Positions 1-9,365 are shown, counted from the stretch's first letter. The stretch is 64,000 nt of DNA from Pseudomonas gozinkensis (GCF_014863585.1 NZ_CP062253.1:248001-312000); one strand, 5' to 3'. The notes: a model not told the origin generated them from the sequence alone. Numbers and translations are program-made.

Positions 1-371
1 CAGTCTTCGGGGCAGTTCTTGCCATAGATGCGCAGGGTTTCCGGGTTCTGCGCTTCTTCGCGATACAGCTCGGCGCCTTTGCGCAGGACGGTGGACAGAC
101 CCTTGACGACCGGACTGTGCGGATCATCTTCGGTTTCGCATTTGGCATGGTGTTTGCGGTGGATGGCGGTCCACTCGCGGGTGTTCTGCGCCGTGGTCAG
201 CCACAGCCAGAAACGGAAGAAATGCTTAAGGCCGGCATTCAGCTCCAGAGAGCGATGGGCCGAGTAGCGGTGCAAGTAGACCGTGACGGCAACGATCGTC
301 ACGTGGGTCATCACCAGGGTGACGGCAACCAGTGACCAGGCCGACAAGCCAAGAAAACCTTCGTACCACAT
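1..371 (-). CDS. desA: Fatty acid desaturase (DesA-like), N-terminal part, cut by window edge
   Basis: Only the first 123 or so codons lie in the window. The protein begins MWYEGFLGLSAWSL and has a hydrophobic segment, then the first histidine box HRYSAHR (about residue 39) and the second, HRKHHAKCETEDDPHSP (about residue 72). These di-iron ligand boxes are typical of membrane acyl-lipid/acyl-CoA desaturases, which put a cis double bond into membrane fatty acids at the inner membrane. The order desA, GGDEF/EAL, oscA, sbp is that of P. aeruginosa PA0286 to PA0283, which supports the name. The gene is divergent from the GGDEF/EAL gene. The third His box lies outside the window. Confidence 0.85.
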   Translation of the reverse strand, partial: MWYEGFLGLSAWSLVAVTLVMTHVTIVAVTVYLHRYSAHRSLELNAGLKHFFRFWLWLTTAQNTREWTAIHRKHHAKCETEDDPHSPVVKGLSTVLRKGAELYREEAQNPETLRIYGKNCPED

Positions 372-473
372 AGGCTATAGGGCCCTCGATAAAGAAAAAA
401 CAGCCGTTGCATTATCACCAAGCACACAGATAAAACCAGTCGCCCTTTCAGATAAGAGATGGCTGGATGTTTC

Positions 474-505
474 TTGACCTATAATCCCGACATTTTTGTA
501 GGGAC
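474..505 (+). promoter_or_regulatory. Candidate -10 box of the GGDEF/EAL gene
   Basis: A perfect TATAAT lies at 480-485 in the 135-base gap between the divergent desA and GGDEF/EAL genes. It would place the transcript start near 492. No good -35 box is seen 17 bases upstream (AGATGG at 457-462), so strength is uncertain. Confidence 0.35.
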
Positions 506-2437
506 ATGGACGGCCGAATGTCTGCCACTTACCGCGATGCCTTGCGTGCAGCGCTGCTTTACCTGGTCCTTGCCGTTGTCTGGCTGCAAGGTACTGGTTA
601 TTTATTGAACAGTTTCTTCGATAACTCTGACGAACTGTTGCGCTGGCAACTGATCAACGGCTACGTGTTTGTTGCGCTCAGCGCCGGGTTGATCTTCCTG
701 GCCCGGGCGCGGCTGTTCGAATGCCTGGGCATCGGTGCCCGCCTGCGTGAACGCCAGGCGGATCGCGAACGCCTGCGTCAGGCCGCTGCGGTATTCGATT
801 GCACCCGTGAAGGCGTGCTGGTCACGGATCGGCAGGGGCTGATCGTGCACGTCAATCGTGCCTTCATGGAAATCACCGGTTATCAGCGCGAGGAAGTCAT
901 TGGCCAGCAGCCCAGCCTGTTCAAGTCCGGACACCATCCGCCGGGTTTTTATCAGGCGATGTTCGCCACGTTGCAGGCGCAGGACGAGTGGAGCGGTGAA
1001 ATCTGGAATCGCCGCAAAAGCGGCGAGATCTACCCGCAGTGGCAGACGATCCGGGTGATCCGCGATGAGGACGGTCGGCTCAGCCACTACGTCGCGGTGT
1101 TTTCCGACATCAGCGCAATCAAGGATTCCGAGCACGAGCTCAAGCACCTGGCCCACCACGATCCGCTGACCGACCTGCCCAACCGCCTGCTGTTCAGCGA
1201 CCGCGCCGAACAGGCGCTGGCATCGGCGCAGACCCACAAGCGCGGTTGTGCGCTGCTGATGATCGATCTGGACCATTTCAAACTGATCAACGACAGCCTC
1301 GGCCACAACATCGGTGACCGTTTGCTCAAGGCGGTCGCCGCGCGTTTGCAGGCGTTGTTCGGGCCGGGCATCACCCTGGCGCGGCTGGGCGGCGACGAGT
1401 TCGCGGTCCTGCTGGAAAGTTGTCCACAGCCGGCGCAGGCGGCGGCGCTGGCTCAGCGCATTCTCGATGCGCTCAAGGAGCCGTTCTGCCTCGATGGTCA
1501 TGAACTGTTCATCAACGCCAGCCTCGGCATCAGCCTGTTTCCCAGCGATGCACTGAGCGCCGAACAACTGCTGCGCAACGCCGATGCGGCGCTGTTCAAG
1601 GCCAAGAGCAGCGGCCGCAATGGCTACGCGCTGTACACCGAAGAACTCACCGCCCATGCCCAGCAACGGGTCGAGATCGCCTTCGAATTGCGTCGCGCGC
1701 TGGAGCAGCAGGAGCTGCGGGTCTACTACCAACCGGTGCACGACCTGAAAACCAGCCGTCTGATCGGCGTCGAAGCGCTGGTGCGCTGGGAGCATCCGCA
1801 GCGGGGCCTGGTGTCGCCGGCGGAGTTCATCCCGATTGCCGAGCGCACCGGGCTGATCTCGGAAATCGACGCCTGGGTCATGCAGCAGGCCTGCCGGCAG
1901 ATGTGCCAATGGCAGCAGGCCGGGGTGGTGTTGTCGTTCGTCGCGGTGAACGTGTCGTCACGCTTGTTCGCCCGTCGCGAGTTGTACGAGCAGGTTGCGC
2001 AGGTGCTGCACGAGACCGGCCTGGATCCGGCCTATCTGGAACTGGAAGTTACCGAAAGCGCGGTGATGGACGATCCGGAAGTCGCGCTGGAGCAGATGCA
2101 TCGTCTGCGCGAGCTGGGCATTCGTCTGGCCATCGATGACTTCGGCACCGGTTATTCGTCGTTGCTGCGACTCAAGCGCCTGCCGGTGCAGAAGCTCAAG
2201 ATCGATCAGGGATTCGTCGCCGGCCTGCCGTGGGACGAGGACGATGCGGCGATTGTCCGGGTGATCATCGCCCTGGCCCGCAGCATGGGCATGCAGGTGC
2301 ACGCCGAGGGCATCGAGCAGGCGGAACAGGCGGCGTTCCTGCTGGGCCAGGCCTGTGATCTGGGGCAGGGCTACTGGTTTGGGCGGCCGGTCCCGGACGC
2401 GCAAATCGACTGGAATCGGGCGCCCTTGATTGGTTGA
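506..2437 (+). CDS. Membrane-anchored PAS-GGDEF-EAL cyclic-di-GMP protein
   Basis: Makes and/or degrades cyclic di-GMP at the inner membrane. Two membrane segments occur at about residues 12-33 and 52-68. A PAS domain follows (about 93-205), then GGDEF (about 215-375, motif GGDEF at 295-299, intact) and EAL (about 390-635). The EAL part keeps EALVRW, the ELEVTES glutamate, DDFGTG and the KIDQ lysine, so it should be an active phosphodiesterase. No RxxD inhibitory site is seen five residues before GGDEF. The neighbourhood matches P. aeruginosa PA0285 (PipA). Start choice is open: ATG at 506 has GGGA only one base upstream, while ATG at 518 has it 13 bases upstream. Confidence 0.9.
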   Translation: MDGRMSATYRDALRAALLYLVLAVVWLQGTGYLLNSFFDNSDELLRWQLINGYVFVALSAGLIFLARARLFECLGIGARLRERQADRERLRQAAAVFDCTREGVLVTDRQGLIVHVNRAFMEITGYQREEVIGQQPSLFKSGHHPPGFYQAMFATLQAQDEWSGEIWNRRKSGEIYPQWQTIRVIRDEDGRLSHYVAVFSDISAIKDSEHELKHLAHHDPLTDLPNRLLFSDRAEQALASAQTHKRGCALLMIDLDHFKLINDSLGHNIGDRLLKAVAARLQALFGPGITLARLGGDEFAVLLESCPQPAQAAALAQRILDALKEPFCLDGHELFINASLGISLFPSDALSAEQLLRNADAALFKAKSSGRNGYALYTEELTAHAQQRVEIAFELRRALEQQELRVYYQPVHDLKTSRLIGVEALVRWEHPQRGLVSPAEFIPIAERTGLISEIDAWVMQQACRQMCQWQQAGVVLSFVAVNVSSRLFARRELYEQVAQVLHETGLDPAYLELEVTESAVMDDPEVALEQMHRLRELGIRLAIDDFGTGYSSLLRLKRLPVQKLKIDQGFVAGLPWDEDDAAIVRVIIALARSMGMQVHAEGIEQAEQAAFLLGQACDLGQGYWFGRPVPDAQIDWNRAPLIG

Positions 2438-2520
2438 GGGCGGCGTATGGCGGGTTAGCCGACGGGCAAATTCGCCGCAAACCCTTGCTGCATCACATAA
2501 TGTTTTCCAGTTATATAAAC

Positions 2521-2545
2521 ATTCTTAAATAGTCTTTTTAAGAAT
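2521..2545. promoter_or_regulatory. Inverted repeat upstream of oscA-sbp
   Basis: A perfect 9-base inverted repeat, ATTCTTAAA then 7 bases then TTTAAGAAT, lies about 80 bases before oscA in the AT-rich gap 2438-2627. Position and context suggest an activator site such as CysB for the sulfate-uptake genes. The identity of the binding protein is inference. Confidence 0.45.
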
Positions 2546-2627
2546 ATCCAAAGCTCTCTTATATTGCTCCCACGCCGAACGCAGTGCCGCCCACTGCCAG
2601 GCATATCCCATACAAAGGAGCAGCACC

Positions 2628-2810
2628 ATGAGCGCATCCCTGCGTAGCGTTGACGGTCAGGACGAAAGCACCATCTTGCGCGAAATCCAGAGCGCCCTGC
2701 GCGACCTGCGTTTCGGCGCGGTGGAAATCACTGTGCATAACGCCCAGGTGGTCCAGATCGAACGCAAAGAGAAATTCCGCTTGCAGCAACCGGGCAACAA
2801 ACCGAGCTGA
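2628..2810 (+). CDS. oscA: OscA, small protein of organosulfur use under stress (DUF2292 family)
   Basis: A 60-residue protein with no signal peptide or membrane segment, containing the family pattern [15 protein letters not shown] and [18 protein letters not shown]. OscA in other pseudomonads is a small protein encoded next to sbp and needed to use organic sulfur when chromate blocks sulfate uptake; its biochemical role is not settled. Here it is preceded by AGGAG and lies 139 bases before sbp on the same strand, probably in one transcript. The inverted repeat at 2521-2545 lies in its promoter region. Family assignment rests on the pattern and position. Confidence 0.85.
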   Translation: MSASLRSVDGQDESTILREIQSALRDLRFGAVEITVHNAQVVQIERKEKFRLQQPGNKPS

Positions 2811-2949
2811 ACCCAAAAAGATTCCAGCCTGCGCCCGCTCTTGCCGGGGATCAATGCAAGAGTGGGCGCAGGCGGTGATCTTTACAGGCAACCCGATTTT
2901 CGAAATCCATAAGAAAAAGCCACCACCAAGAATTCCAGGAGCTTTCACC

Positions 2950-3963
2950 ATGTCGTCGATTCGCCGTTACGCTTTGGCCGCCCTGGCCAGTGCTGTGTTT
3001 GCCGGTTCCGCGGTTGCCAAGGATTACGAACTGCTCAACGTGTCGTATGACCCGACGCGTGAGCTGTATCAGGATTACAACGCCGAATTCGTGAAGTACT
3101 GGCAGGCAGAGCATGCCGGCGACACCGTGAAAATCCAGCAATCCCACGGCGGTTCGGGCAAGCAGGGCCGTGCGGTGATCGACGGTCTGCGCGCTGACGT
3201 GGTGACCCTGGCCCTGGCCGGTGACATCGACGAAATCGCCAAGCTCGGCAAGACCCTGCCGGCCGACTGGCAGAAGCGTCTGCCGGAAGCCAGCACGCCG
3301 TACACCTCGACCATCGTGTTCCTGGTGCGCAAGGGCAACCCGAAAGGCATCAAGGATTGGGGCGATCTGGTCAAGAACGACGTCTCGGTCATTACCCCGA
3401 ACCCGAAAACCTCCGGCGGTGCGCGCTGGAACTTCCTCGCGGCATGGGCCTACGGCCTGAAAGCCAACGGCGGCAACGAAGCCAAAGCCAAGGAATACGT
3501 ACAGACTCTGTTCAAGCACGTTCCGGTCCTGGACACCGGCGCCCGTGGCTCGACCATCACCTTCGTCAACAACGGTCAGGGTGACGTGCTGCTGGCCTGG
3601 GAAAACGAAGCCTTCCTGGCGCTGAAAGAAGACGGCGGCAAGGACAAGTTCGACATCGTCGTGCCTTCGCTGTCGATCCTCGCCGAACCACCGGTGGCCG
3701 TGGTCGACAAGAACGCCGAGAAGAAGGGCAACGAGCAGATCGCCGAAGCCTACCTCAAGCACTTGTACAGCCCGGCCGGTCAGGAAATCGCCGCGAAGAA
3801 CTTCTACCGTCCGCGTGACAAGGACGTAGCGGCCAAGTACGCCCAGCAGTTCCCGAAACTGGAACTGGTGACCATCGACAAGGACTTCGGCGGCTGGAAA
3901 ACCGCACAGCCGAAATTCTTCAACGACGGTGGCGTGTTCGACCAGATCTATCAGGCGCAGTAA
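2950..3963 (+). CDS. sbp: Periplasmic sulfate-binding protein Sbp
   Basis: Captures sulfate in the periplasm and hands it to CysTWA. The 337-residue protein has a Sec signal ([20 protein letters not shown], cleaved near AVAKD), then the Sbp hallmarks [46 protein letters not shown] and YLYSP-like [20 protein letters not shown]. The ATG at 2950 is chosen because AGGAG lies just upstream and a signal peptide follows; an in-frame extension to 2650 overlaps oscA and makes no sense. It heads sbp-cysT-cysW-cysA, although a REP doublet separates it from cysT. Confidence 0.96.
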   Translation: MSSIRRYALAALASAVFAGSAVAKDYELLNVSYDPTRELYQDYNAEFVKYWQAEHAGDTVKIQQSHGGSGKQGRAVIDGLRADVVTLALAGDIDEIAKLGKTLPADWQKRLPEASTPYTSTIVFLVRKGNPKGIKDWGDLVKNDVSVITPNPKTSGGARWNFLAAWAYGLKANGGNEAKAKEYVQTLFKHVPVLDTGARGSTITFVNNGQGDVLLAWENEAFLALKEDGGKDKFDIVVPSLSILAEPPVAVVDKNAEKKGNEQIAEAYLKHLYSPAGQEIAAKNFYRPRDKDVAAKYAQQFPKLELVTIDKDFGGWKTAQPKFFNDGGVFDQIYQAQ

Positions 3964-4005
3964 TCTGAAATAAGCTGCAACCGAGCTTTAGTGCCGGACA
4001 CCCCA

Positions 4006-4095
4006 TGTGGGAGCGAGCTTGCTCGCGAAGGCGGTGTGTCAGACAACGTAAGTGTTGAATGATGCTCCCTCTTCGCGAGCAAGCTCGCTCCCACA
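4006..4095. repeat. REP doublet (GCGAGCTTGCTCGC type)
   Basis: Two oppositely oriented REP units, TGTGGGAGCGAGCTTGCTCG and its reverse complement, with about 45 bases between them. It lies between sbp and cysT and could attenuate transcription or protect the sbp mRNA end, giving more binding protein than permease. Confidence 0.9.
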
Positions 4096-4135
4096 TTAGT
4101 GCGTTCAGCGGAACGTTTTTTAACCAAGGACTTTT

Positions 4136-4954
4136 ATGTCGCGTCGTATCTCCCCCGTCATACCCGGCTTCGGGCTGACGCTGGGCTACACCTTGGTGTA
4201 CCTCAGCCTGATTGTGCTTATCCCGCTGGCGGCGATGTTCATCCACGCCTCACAGCTCACCTGGGATCAGTTCTGGACGATCATCTCCGCGCCCCGCGTG
4301 CTCGCCGCATTGAAGTTGAGCTTCGGCACCGCGCTGTGCGCCGCGATCATCAACGGCATCATCGGCACGTTGCTGGCCTGGGTGCTGGTGCGTTACACGT
4401 TCCCGGGGCGCAAGGTGATCGACGCGATGATCGATCTGCCGTTCGCCTTGCCGACCGCGGTCGCCGGTATTGCCCTGACGGCGCTGTACACCCCGACCGG
4501 GCTGGTCGGGCAGTTCGCCGCCGACCTCGGTTTCAAGATCGCCTACACCCCGCTCGGGATCACGCTGGCGCTGACCTTCGTGACCCTGCCGTTCGTGGTG
4601 CGCACGGTGCAGCCGGTGCTGGCGGACATTCCTCGTGAAGTTGAAGAAGCTGCGGCGTGCCTCGGTGCCAAACCGTTGCAGGTGTTCCGCCATATCCTGT
4701 TGCCGGCGCTGTTGCCGGCCTGGCTGACCGGTTTTGCCCTGGCGTTCGCCCGTGGCGTCGGCGAGTACGGCTCGGTGATTTTCATCGCCGGCAACATGCC
4801 GATGAAAACCGAGATCCTGCCGCTGCTGATCATGGTCAAGCTCGACCAATACGACTACACCGGCGCCACTTCCATCGGCGTGCTGATGCTGGTGGTTTCC
4901 TTCGTCCTGTTGCTGCTGATCAACTTGCTGCAGCGGCGCATCGAAACCCCATAA
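4136..4954 (+). CDS. cysT: Sulfate/thiosulfate ABC permease CysT
   Basis: One of the two inner-membrane subunits of the sulfate/thiosulfate importer. The 272-residue protein has about six membrane helices and the ATPase-contact (EAA) loop [19 protein letters not shown] at about 165-183, followed by [20 protein letters not shown], a CysT/CysU hallmark. An AAGGA precedes the ATG at 4136. Thirteen bases separate it from cysW, and AGGAGG stands between them, so the two are co-translated. The substrate follows from family and from the adjacent sbp and cysA. Confidence 0.96.
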   Translation: MSRRISPVIPGFGLTLGYTLVYLSLIVLIPLAAMFIHASQLTWDQFWTIISAPRVLAALKLSFGTALCAAIINGIIGTLLAWVLVRYTFPGRKVIDAMIDLPFALPTAVAGIALTALYTPTGLVGQFAADLGFKIAYTPLGITLALTFVTLPFVVRTVQPVLADIPREVEEAAACLGAKPLQVFRHILLPALLPAWLTGFALAFARGVGEYGSVIFIAGNMPMKTEILPLLIMVKLDQYDYTGATSIGVLMLVVSFVLLLLINLLQRRIETP

Positions 4955-4967
4955 GGAGGCGCGAACC

Positions 4968-5840
4968 ATGTCCCAATCGTCTATTGCGGCCGCTTCCTCG
5001 GCCAACGCCGCCCGCCGTGGCAGTGCCACTTCGCGGCGGATCCTGATCGGCCTCGGCTGGCTGATTTTCTTCCTGTTTCTGGTGCTGCCGCTGTTCATCG
5101 TGGTGTCGCAGGGATTAAAGAACGGTCTCGGCGCATTCTTCACCGCGATCTTTGAACCGGATGCCCTGTCGGCGCTGAAACTCACTGTGATCGCGGTGCT
5201 GATTTCGGTGCCGCTGAACCTGGTGTTCGGCGTCAGCGCCGCGTGGTGCGTGAGCAAATACTCGTTCCGTGGCAAGAGTATGCTGGTGACGCTGATCGAC
5301 CTGCCATTCTCGGTGTCGCCGGTGATCGCGGGTCTGGTCTACGTGTTGATGTTCGGCGCCCAGGGCCTGTTCGGGCCGTGGCTGCAGGATCACGACATCC
5401 AGATCGTCTTCGCCCTGCCGGGCATCGTGCTGGCGACGATCTTCGTCACCGTGCCGTTCGTGGCCCGTGAGCTGATCCCGCTGATGCAGGAACAAGGCAC
5501 TCAGGAAGAGGAAGCTGCGCGCCTGCTCGGCGCCAACGGCTGGCAGATGTTCTGGCACGTGACCGTCCCCAACATCAAATGGGGCCTGATCTATGGCGTG
5601 GTGCTGTGTACCGCGCGGGCCATGGGTGAGTTCGGTGCGGTGTCGGTGGTCTCCGGGCACATTCGCGGGGTGACCAACACCTTGCCGCTGCACGTCGAGA
5701 TCCTCTACAACGAATACAACCACGTGGCCGCGTTCGCCGTGGCGAGCCTGCTGCTGATCCTGGCGCTCTTCATCCTGCTGCTCAAGCAGTGGAGCGAAAA
5801 CCGTATCAACCGCCTGCGCGCCAGCGCCGCGGAGGAATAA
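4968..5840 (+). CDS. cysW: Sulfate/thiosulfate ABC permease CysW
   Basis: Partner of CysT in the inner-membrane channel. The 290-residue protein has a polar, Ala/Ser-rich start (residues 1-25), six predicted helices and the EAA loop [19 protein letters not shown] near residue 180, then [19 protein letters not shown], conserved in CysW. AAGGAGG lies 8 bases before the ATG. Its stop is followed by cysA only three bases later, and the GGAGG for cysA lies inside the cysW end, so expression is coupled. Confidence 0.96.
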   Translation: MSQSSIAAASSANAARRGSATSRRILIGLGWLIFFLFLVLPLFIVVSQGLKNGLGAFFTAIFEPDALSALKLTVIAVLISVPLNLVFGVSAAWCVSKYSFRGKSMLVTLIDLPFSVSPVIAGLVYVLMFGAQGLFGPWLQDHDIQIVFALPGIVLATIFVTVPFVARELIPLMQEQGTQEEEAARLLGANGWQMFWHVTVPNIKWGLIYGVVLCTARAMGEFGAVSVVSGHIRGVTNTLPLHVEILYNEYNHVAAFAVASLLLILALFILLLKQWSENRINRLRASAAEE

Positions 5841-5843
5841 TTC

Positions 5844-6833
5844 ATGTCGATCGAAGTGCGTAACGTCAGCAAGAATTTCAATGCGTTCAAGGCGCTGGAC
5901 AACATCAGCCTGGACATCCACAGCGGTGAGCTGGTGGCATTGCTCGGCCCGTCTGGCTGCGGCAAGACCACCCTGCTGCGCATCATTGCCGGTCTGGAAA
6001 CCCCGGATAACGGCAACATCGTGTTCCACGGCGAAGACGTGTCCGGCCACGACGTGCGGGATCGCAATGTCGGGTTCGTGTTCCAGCACTACGCCCTGTT
6101 TCGCCACATGACCGTGTTCGACAACGTCGCGTTCGGCCTGCGCATGAAACCGAAAAACCAACGCCCGACTGAAAGCCAGATCGCGACCAAGGTTCATGAG
6201 TTGCTGAACATGGTGCAACTGGACTGGCTGTCGGATCGTTATCCGGAGCAGTTGTCCGGTGGTCAGCGTCAGCGTATCGCCCTGGCTCGCGCCCTGGCGG
6301 TAGAGCCGAAAGTGCTGCTGCTCGACGAGCCGTTCGGCGCCCTCGACGCCAAGGTGCGTAAAGAACTGCGCCGCTGGCTGGCGCGCCTGCACGAAGACAT
6401 CAACCTGACCTCGGTGTTCGTGACCCACGACCAGGAAGAGGCGATGGAAGTGGCCGACCGCATCGTGGTGATGAACAAAGGTGTGATCGAGCAGATTGGC
6501 TCACCGGGCGACGTTTACGAAAACCCGGCCAGCGATTTCGTCTATCACTTCCTCGGCGACTCGAACCGTCTGCATCTGGGCGATGACAACCACGTGCTGT
6601 TCCGCCCGCACGAAGTGTCGCTGTCGCGGCATGAGCTGGAGGATCACCACGCCGCTGAAGTCCGCGATATCCGGCCACTGGGTGCGACCACGCGGGTGAC
6701 GTTGAAGGTTGAAGGCCAGACTGATCTGATCGAGGCGGAAGTGGTGAAAGACCACGACAGCCTGACCGGGTTGGCGAAGGGTGAGACGTTGTTCTTCAAG
6801 CCGAAGGTCTGGCAGAAAGTCGCCAACGTTTGA
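5844..6833 (+). CDS. cysA: Sulfate/thiosulfate ABC ATPase CysA
   Basis: ATP-hydrolysing subunit driving the CysTW channel. Walker A is GPSGCGKTT (35-43), Q-loop FQHYALF, signature [15 protein letters not shown], Walker [12 protein letters not shown] and switch histidine in VTHDQEEA. After the 240-residue ATPase core is a C-terminal regulatory part (from about 255, [10 protein letters not shown]) as in CysA of other gamma-proteobacteria. Length (329) is normal. It is the last gene of the operon; a hairpin repeat at 6835-6944 starts right after the stop and may act as transcript end. Confidence 0.97.
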   Translation: MSIEVRNVSKNFNAFKALDNISLDIHSGELVALLGPSGCGKTTLLRIIAGLETPDNGNIVFHGEDVSGHDVRDRNVGFVFQHYALFRHMTVFDNVAFGLRMKPKNQRPTESQIATKVHELLNMVQLDWLSDRYPEQLSGGQRQRIALARALAVEPKVLLLDEPFGALDAKVRKELRRWLARLHEDINLTSVFVTHDQEEAMEVADRIVVMNKGVIEQIGSPGDVYENPASDFVYHFLGDSNRLHLGDDNHVLFRPHEVSLSRHELEDHHAAEVRDIRPLGATTRVTLKVEGQTDLIEAEVVKDHDSLTGLAKGETLFFKPKVWQKVANV

Positions 6834-6834
6834 T

Positions 6835-6944
6835 CTCGCTCGTTCCCACGCTCTGCGTGGGAACGCCGCTATGGACGCTCCGCGTCCACTGTGACGCGGA
6901 GCGTCACGGTATGCATTCCCACGCAGAGCGTGGGAACGAGCGAG
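6835..6944. repeat. Intergenic hairpin repeat (GTTCCCACGC/GCGTGGGAAC family)
   Basis: A mirror-like element: outer arms CTCGCTCGTTCCCACGC and its reverse complement, and inner arms GGACGCTCCGCGTCC and GACGCGGAGCGTC. The same family recurs at 33018, 36516, 37820, 48173, 56038 and 58264 in this window. It lies between the convergent ends of cysA and the Mpo1-like gene. Confidence 0.85.
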
Positions 6945-6956
6945 CCGGGCTGTGGT

Positions 6957-7481
6957 TCAGACAGCCGCGCGATTCGGATTGACCCGCACCACACCCGCCC
7001 GCGCCTCGATCTGTTCTTTCAGCTCATGGCGCATCCCGAGCATGAACGCCAGTTCGGCCACCACAAACAGCGGCCCGACAATCAGTCCGCTCAAGTCATC
7101 GACGAACGCCGGTTTGCGCCCTTCATAGTGGTGCCCGACAAACTGGATCACCCAGCCGATCACGAACATCGCCAGACCGCTACTGAGCCAGACCATGGTG
7201 CTCTGCTGCGCCAATACATGTCCGGCCCAGACCGATAGCCCCATCAACACGCTCATCAAAACCCCCAGCTTCAGTTCCAGGCGCAGGTAAAACCACGCCG
7301 AAGCGAGGGCCGCGATCACCGCCGGGGAAATCCACAATCCGCCCACCGGCCATTCCGGCCGCGACAACAGCACGGCCACCGCCACCACAATCAGCGGAAT
7401 CCCGATAAAGTGGCTGGCGATGTTGCGCGGGTCACGGTGGTAAGCGGCGTATTGACTCAAATGATCGACGAGGCTTTTCAT
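6957..7481 (-). CDS. Mpo1-like (DUF962) membrane protein
   Basis: A 174-residue integral membrane protein with about five hydrophobic segments. It carries the family signatures YAAYHRDPRNIASHFIG near the N-terminus and FVGHHYEGRKPAF near residue 115, whose histidines match the iron-binding histidines of yeast Mpo1, a dioxygenase that shortens 2-hydroxy fatty acids. Function in Pseudomonas is not established. AGGAGGA precedes the ATG. It is divergent from the Crp/Fnr gene and convergent with cysA, so it is probably monocistronic. Confidence 0.85.
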   Translation of the reverse strand: MKSLVDHLSQYAAYHRDPRNIASHFIGIPLIVVAVAVLLSRPEWPVGGLWISPAVIAALASAWFYLRLELKLGVLMSVLMGLSVWAGHVLAQQSTMVWLSSGLAMFVIGWVIQFVGHHYEGRKPAFVDDLSGLIVGPLFVVAELAFMLGMRHELKEQIEARAGVVRVNPNRAAV

Positions 7482-7566
7482 TGTTGTTCCTCCTGTAGGG
7501 TGATCGAATCATGCCCTGGGTTCACGGCTCGCTCTGTCAGGCAGGCGACAATCTTTAGGAGAACGC

Positions 7567-8250
7567 ATGGATAAGGTCTGGCGCGAACGCCTGCTGACCG
7601 GGCAATGGTTCAGTCATCTGCCTTCGTCCTTTCAGGATAGTCTGCTGGCGGCGGCCCGGGAGCGGCGGCTGGCGGCGGGGCAGCAACTGTTCCAGCGCGG
7701 CGATGCGCCGTGCGGGCTGTACGCGGTGCTCGACGGCGCGGTACGCATCGGCGCGGTCAGCGAGCAGGGCAAGGAAGCGTTGCTGAGCCTGGTGGAGGCG
7801 CCACACTGGTTCGGCGAAATCTGCCTGTTCGATGGCCAGCCCCGCACCCACGATGCTTACGCGGTCGGGCCTTGCACCTTGTTGAACATTCCCCAGGCCA
7901 CGCTGCTGAAACTGCTCGACGAGCACCCCGTCTACTGGCGGCATCTGGCTTTGCTGATGAGCCACAAACTGCGCCTGACGTTCATCAACCTCGAACAGCT
8001 GAGCCTGCTGCCGGCCCCGGCCCGTCTGGCTCATCGTCTGCTGATGATCGCCGAAGGCTACGGCGAGCTCGATCCGCCACGCCGCGTGCTGCAACTGCCC
8101 CAGGAACAGTTGGCGTCGATGCTGTCGCTGTCGCGGCAGACCACCAACCAGATCCTCAAGGAGTTGCAGGGGCAGGGGATTATCGGTTTGAGTTATGGCG
8201 AGATCGAAATCCTCGACGCCGCGCGGTTGCGCGCGCTCGCCACACTTTAG
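7567..8250 (+). CDS. Crp/Fnr-family transcriptional regulator
   Basis: A 227-residue regulator with an N-terminal cyclic-nucleotide-type beta-barrel (about 20-140; G-D-AP-CGLYAVLDGAVRIG and WFGEICLFDG) and a C-terminal winged helix-turn-helix (about 150-225; LPQEQLASMLSLSRQTTNQI). No N-terminal cysteine cluster is present, so it is not an iron-sulfur FNR/ANR. The barrel lacks the clear RAA cAMP motif of Crp, so the ligand is unknown. TAGGAGAACGC precedes the ATG. It is divergent from the Mpo1-like gene, which may be a target. Confidence 0.85.
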   Translation: MDKVWRERLLTGQWFSHLPSSFQDSLLAAARERRLAAGQQLFQRGDAPCGLYAVLDGAVRIGAVSEQGKEALLSLVEAPHWFGEICLFDGQPRTHDAYAVGPCTLLNIPQATLLKLLDEHPVYWRHLALLMSHKLRLTFINLEQLSLLPAPARLAHRLLMIAEGYGELDPPRRVLQLPQEQLASMLSLSRQTTNQILKELQGQGIIGLSYGEIEILDAARLRALATL

Positions 8251-8266
8251 TTTTCACCACTATCCC

Positions 8267-8356
8267 TGTGGGAGCGGGCTTGCCCGCGATTGGGGTCTGT
8301 CTGTTGTCCTCTACGTCGATTGACACGACGCCATCGCGGGCAAGCCCGCTCCCACA
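8267..8356. repeat. REP doublet (GCGGGCTTGCCCGC type)
   Basis: Inverted REP units TGTGGGAGCGGGCTTGCCCG and its reverse complement, with about 45 bases between. It fills the gap between the convergent Crp/Fnr and hiuH genes. Confidence 0.9.
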
Positions 8357-8373
8357 GGGGAATTGTATGTGGC

Positions 8374-8784
8374 TTACGAGCCGCGATAGGTCGAGAAGCC
8401 ATACGGGCTGAGCAGCAATGGAATGTGATAGTGCTGATCCGTCTGCTGCACTTTAAAGATCACCGGGATCTCCGGGAAAAACGTCTCGTGTTTGGCCTTC
8501 TCGAAGTACTCGCCGGTCTTGAATACCACCCGATATTCACCTGCCTCGAACGGCTTGTTCGCCGGGAACAGCTCGGCGATCCGTCCCTGTTCATTGGTAG
8601 TGCCCTGCGCCAGCGGCAGCCAGTCCTGGCCGACATGACGTTCCAGCGTCACGTTGATGCCCGGAGACGGCAGGCCGTTTTCCAGATTGAGTACATGCAC
8701 GCTCAGCGGGTTGCCGGCGGCCAGCGCCAGGCTCGAAAAAGCGCTCAGGCCGAGCGCGGCGAAAGTCATGCGCAGTGAGGTCAT
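8374..8784 (-). CDS. hiuH: Periplasmic 5-hydroxyisourate hydrolase (transthyretin-like)
   Basis: Hydrolyses 5-hydroxyisourate in the uric acid pathway. The 136-residue protein starts with a Sec signal (MTSLRMTFAALGLSAFSSLA, cut near ALAAG), then the HIU hydrolase patterns LSVHVLNLENGLPS, the RIAELF and ETFFPEIPVIF strands, HYHIPLLLSPYG and the C-terminal YRGS signature. The ATG at 8784 follows AGGAG; longer in-frame starts overlap the upstream gene. It lies 16 bases after the HbpS-like gene in one operon. In E. coli the periplasmic HiuH is controlled by HprRS, and an HprRS-like pair is divergent here. Confidence 0.92.
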   Translation of the reverse strand: MTSLRMTFAALGLSAFSSLALAAGNPLSVHVLNLENGLPSPGINVTLERHVGQDWLPLAQGTTNEQGRIAELFPANKPFEAGEYRVVFKTGEYFEKAKHETFFPEIPVIFKVQQTDQHYHIPLLLSPYGFSTYRGS

Positions 8785-8800
8785 GATGATGCTCCTGGGT

Positions 8801-9283
8801 TCAAGTACGGTTGATGGACAGGCCGACGATTTCGGCAGCCTTGATTGCGCAGTTTTCGTCCTGCTCACCGCCACCGGAACCGGCAACGCCCATGGCGCCA
8901 ACCAGCTCCTTGCCGGCGAACAACGGGATGCCGCCGCCGAGCAAAAGCAGCTCGTCGAGGGTGTTGAGGTTGGCGGTTTCCGGGTTGCTGCGGGCGCGCT
9001 CGGCGAACAACCGGGTCGGGGTTTTCGTCGACAGCGCGGTGTAGGCCTTGCGTTGGCTGGCGGCGGTGTTGTGGGGGCCGATACCGTCGCCGCGCAAGGT
9101 CACCAACAGGTTGCCGCCACGGTCGAGCACCGACACCGTGCCGGTGCAGTTTTTCAGTGCTGTGTCGGCCAGCAGCCGTGCGGTTTTCAGATCGAGATCG
9201 GCGTGAAGGGGCAGCTCAGGTGTGGCGAATGCGGCAGTGCCGAAGCTGATTGCCAGGCTGGCGATCCAGTATTTAGCGGTCAT
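8801..9283 (-). CDS. Secreted HbpS/GlcG-family protein
   Basis: A 160-residue protein with a Sec signal (cut near AAFATPE) and the GlcG/HbpS fold motifs [34 protein letters not shown] and [25 protein letters not shown]. HbpS of Streptomyces binds haem and senses oxidative stress; many relatives have no proven role. GGAG lies upstream of the ATG. It is the first gene of the operon with hiuH and is read from the operator at 9350-9365. A role in periplasmic redox or haem handling is inferred from context. Confidence 0.85.
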   Translation of the reverse strand: MTAKYWIASLAISFGTAAFATPELPLHADLDLKTARLLADTALKNCTGTVSVLDRGGNLLVTLRGDGIGPHNTAASQRKAYTALSTKTPTRLFAERARSNPETANLNTLDELLLLGGGIPLFAGKELVGAMGVAGSGGGEQDENCAIKAAEIVGLSINRT

Positions 9284-9349
9284 TGGCAGGCTCCAGAAGC
9301 GAAGGCCGCCACCTTATCCGCCGGTCCCCGTCGAAACCTCGTCAACCGG

Positions 9350-9365
9350 ATTACAAGTTTGTAAT
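9350..9365. promoter_or_regulatory. HprR/CusR-type operator
   Basis: A perfect palindrome ATTACAA-GT-TTGTAAT in the 136-base gap between the divergent HbpS-like gene and the response regulator. It matches the core of the box recognised by E. coli HprR and CusR (CATTACAAANTTGTAATG type). It probably binds the adjacent response regulator and controls both transcripts. Confidence 0.75.

Noticed and set aside
602..1909. Minus-strand frame of 435 codons opposite the GGDEF/EAL gene
   Set aside because: Antisense shadow of a well-supported gene.
2650..2949. Upstream extension of sbp by 100 codons
   Set aside because: It overlaps oscA in another frame and would bury the signal peptide; ATG 2950 has AGGAG.
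4006..4095. Regular inverted repeats as a CRISPR array
   Set aside because: These are REP doublets: inverted pairs scattered singly through the window, not direct repeats with spacers.
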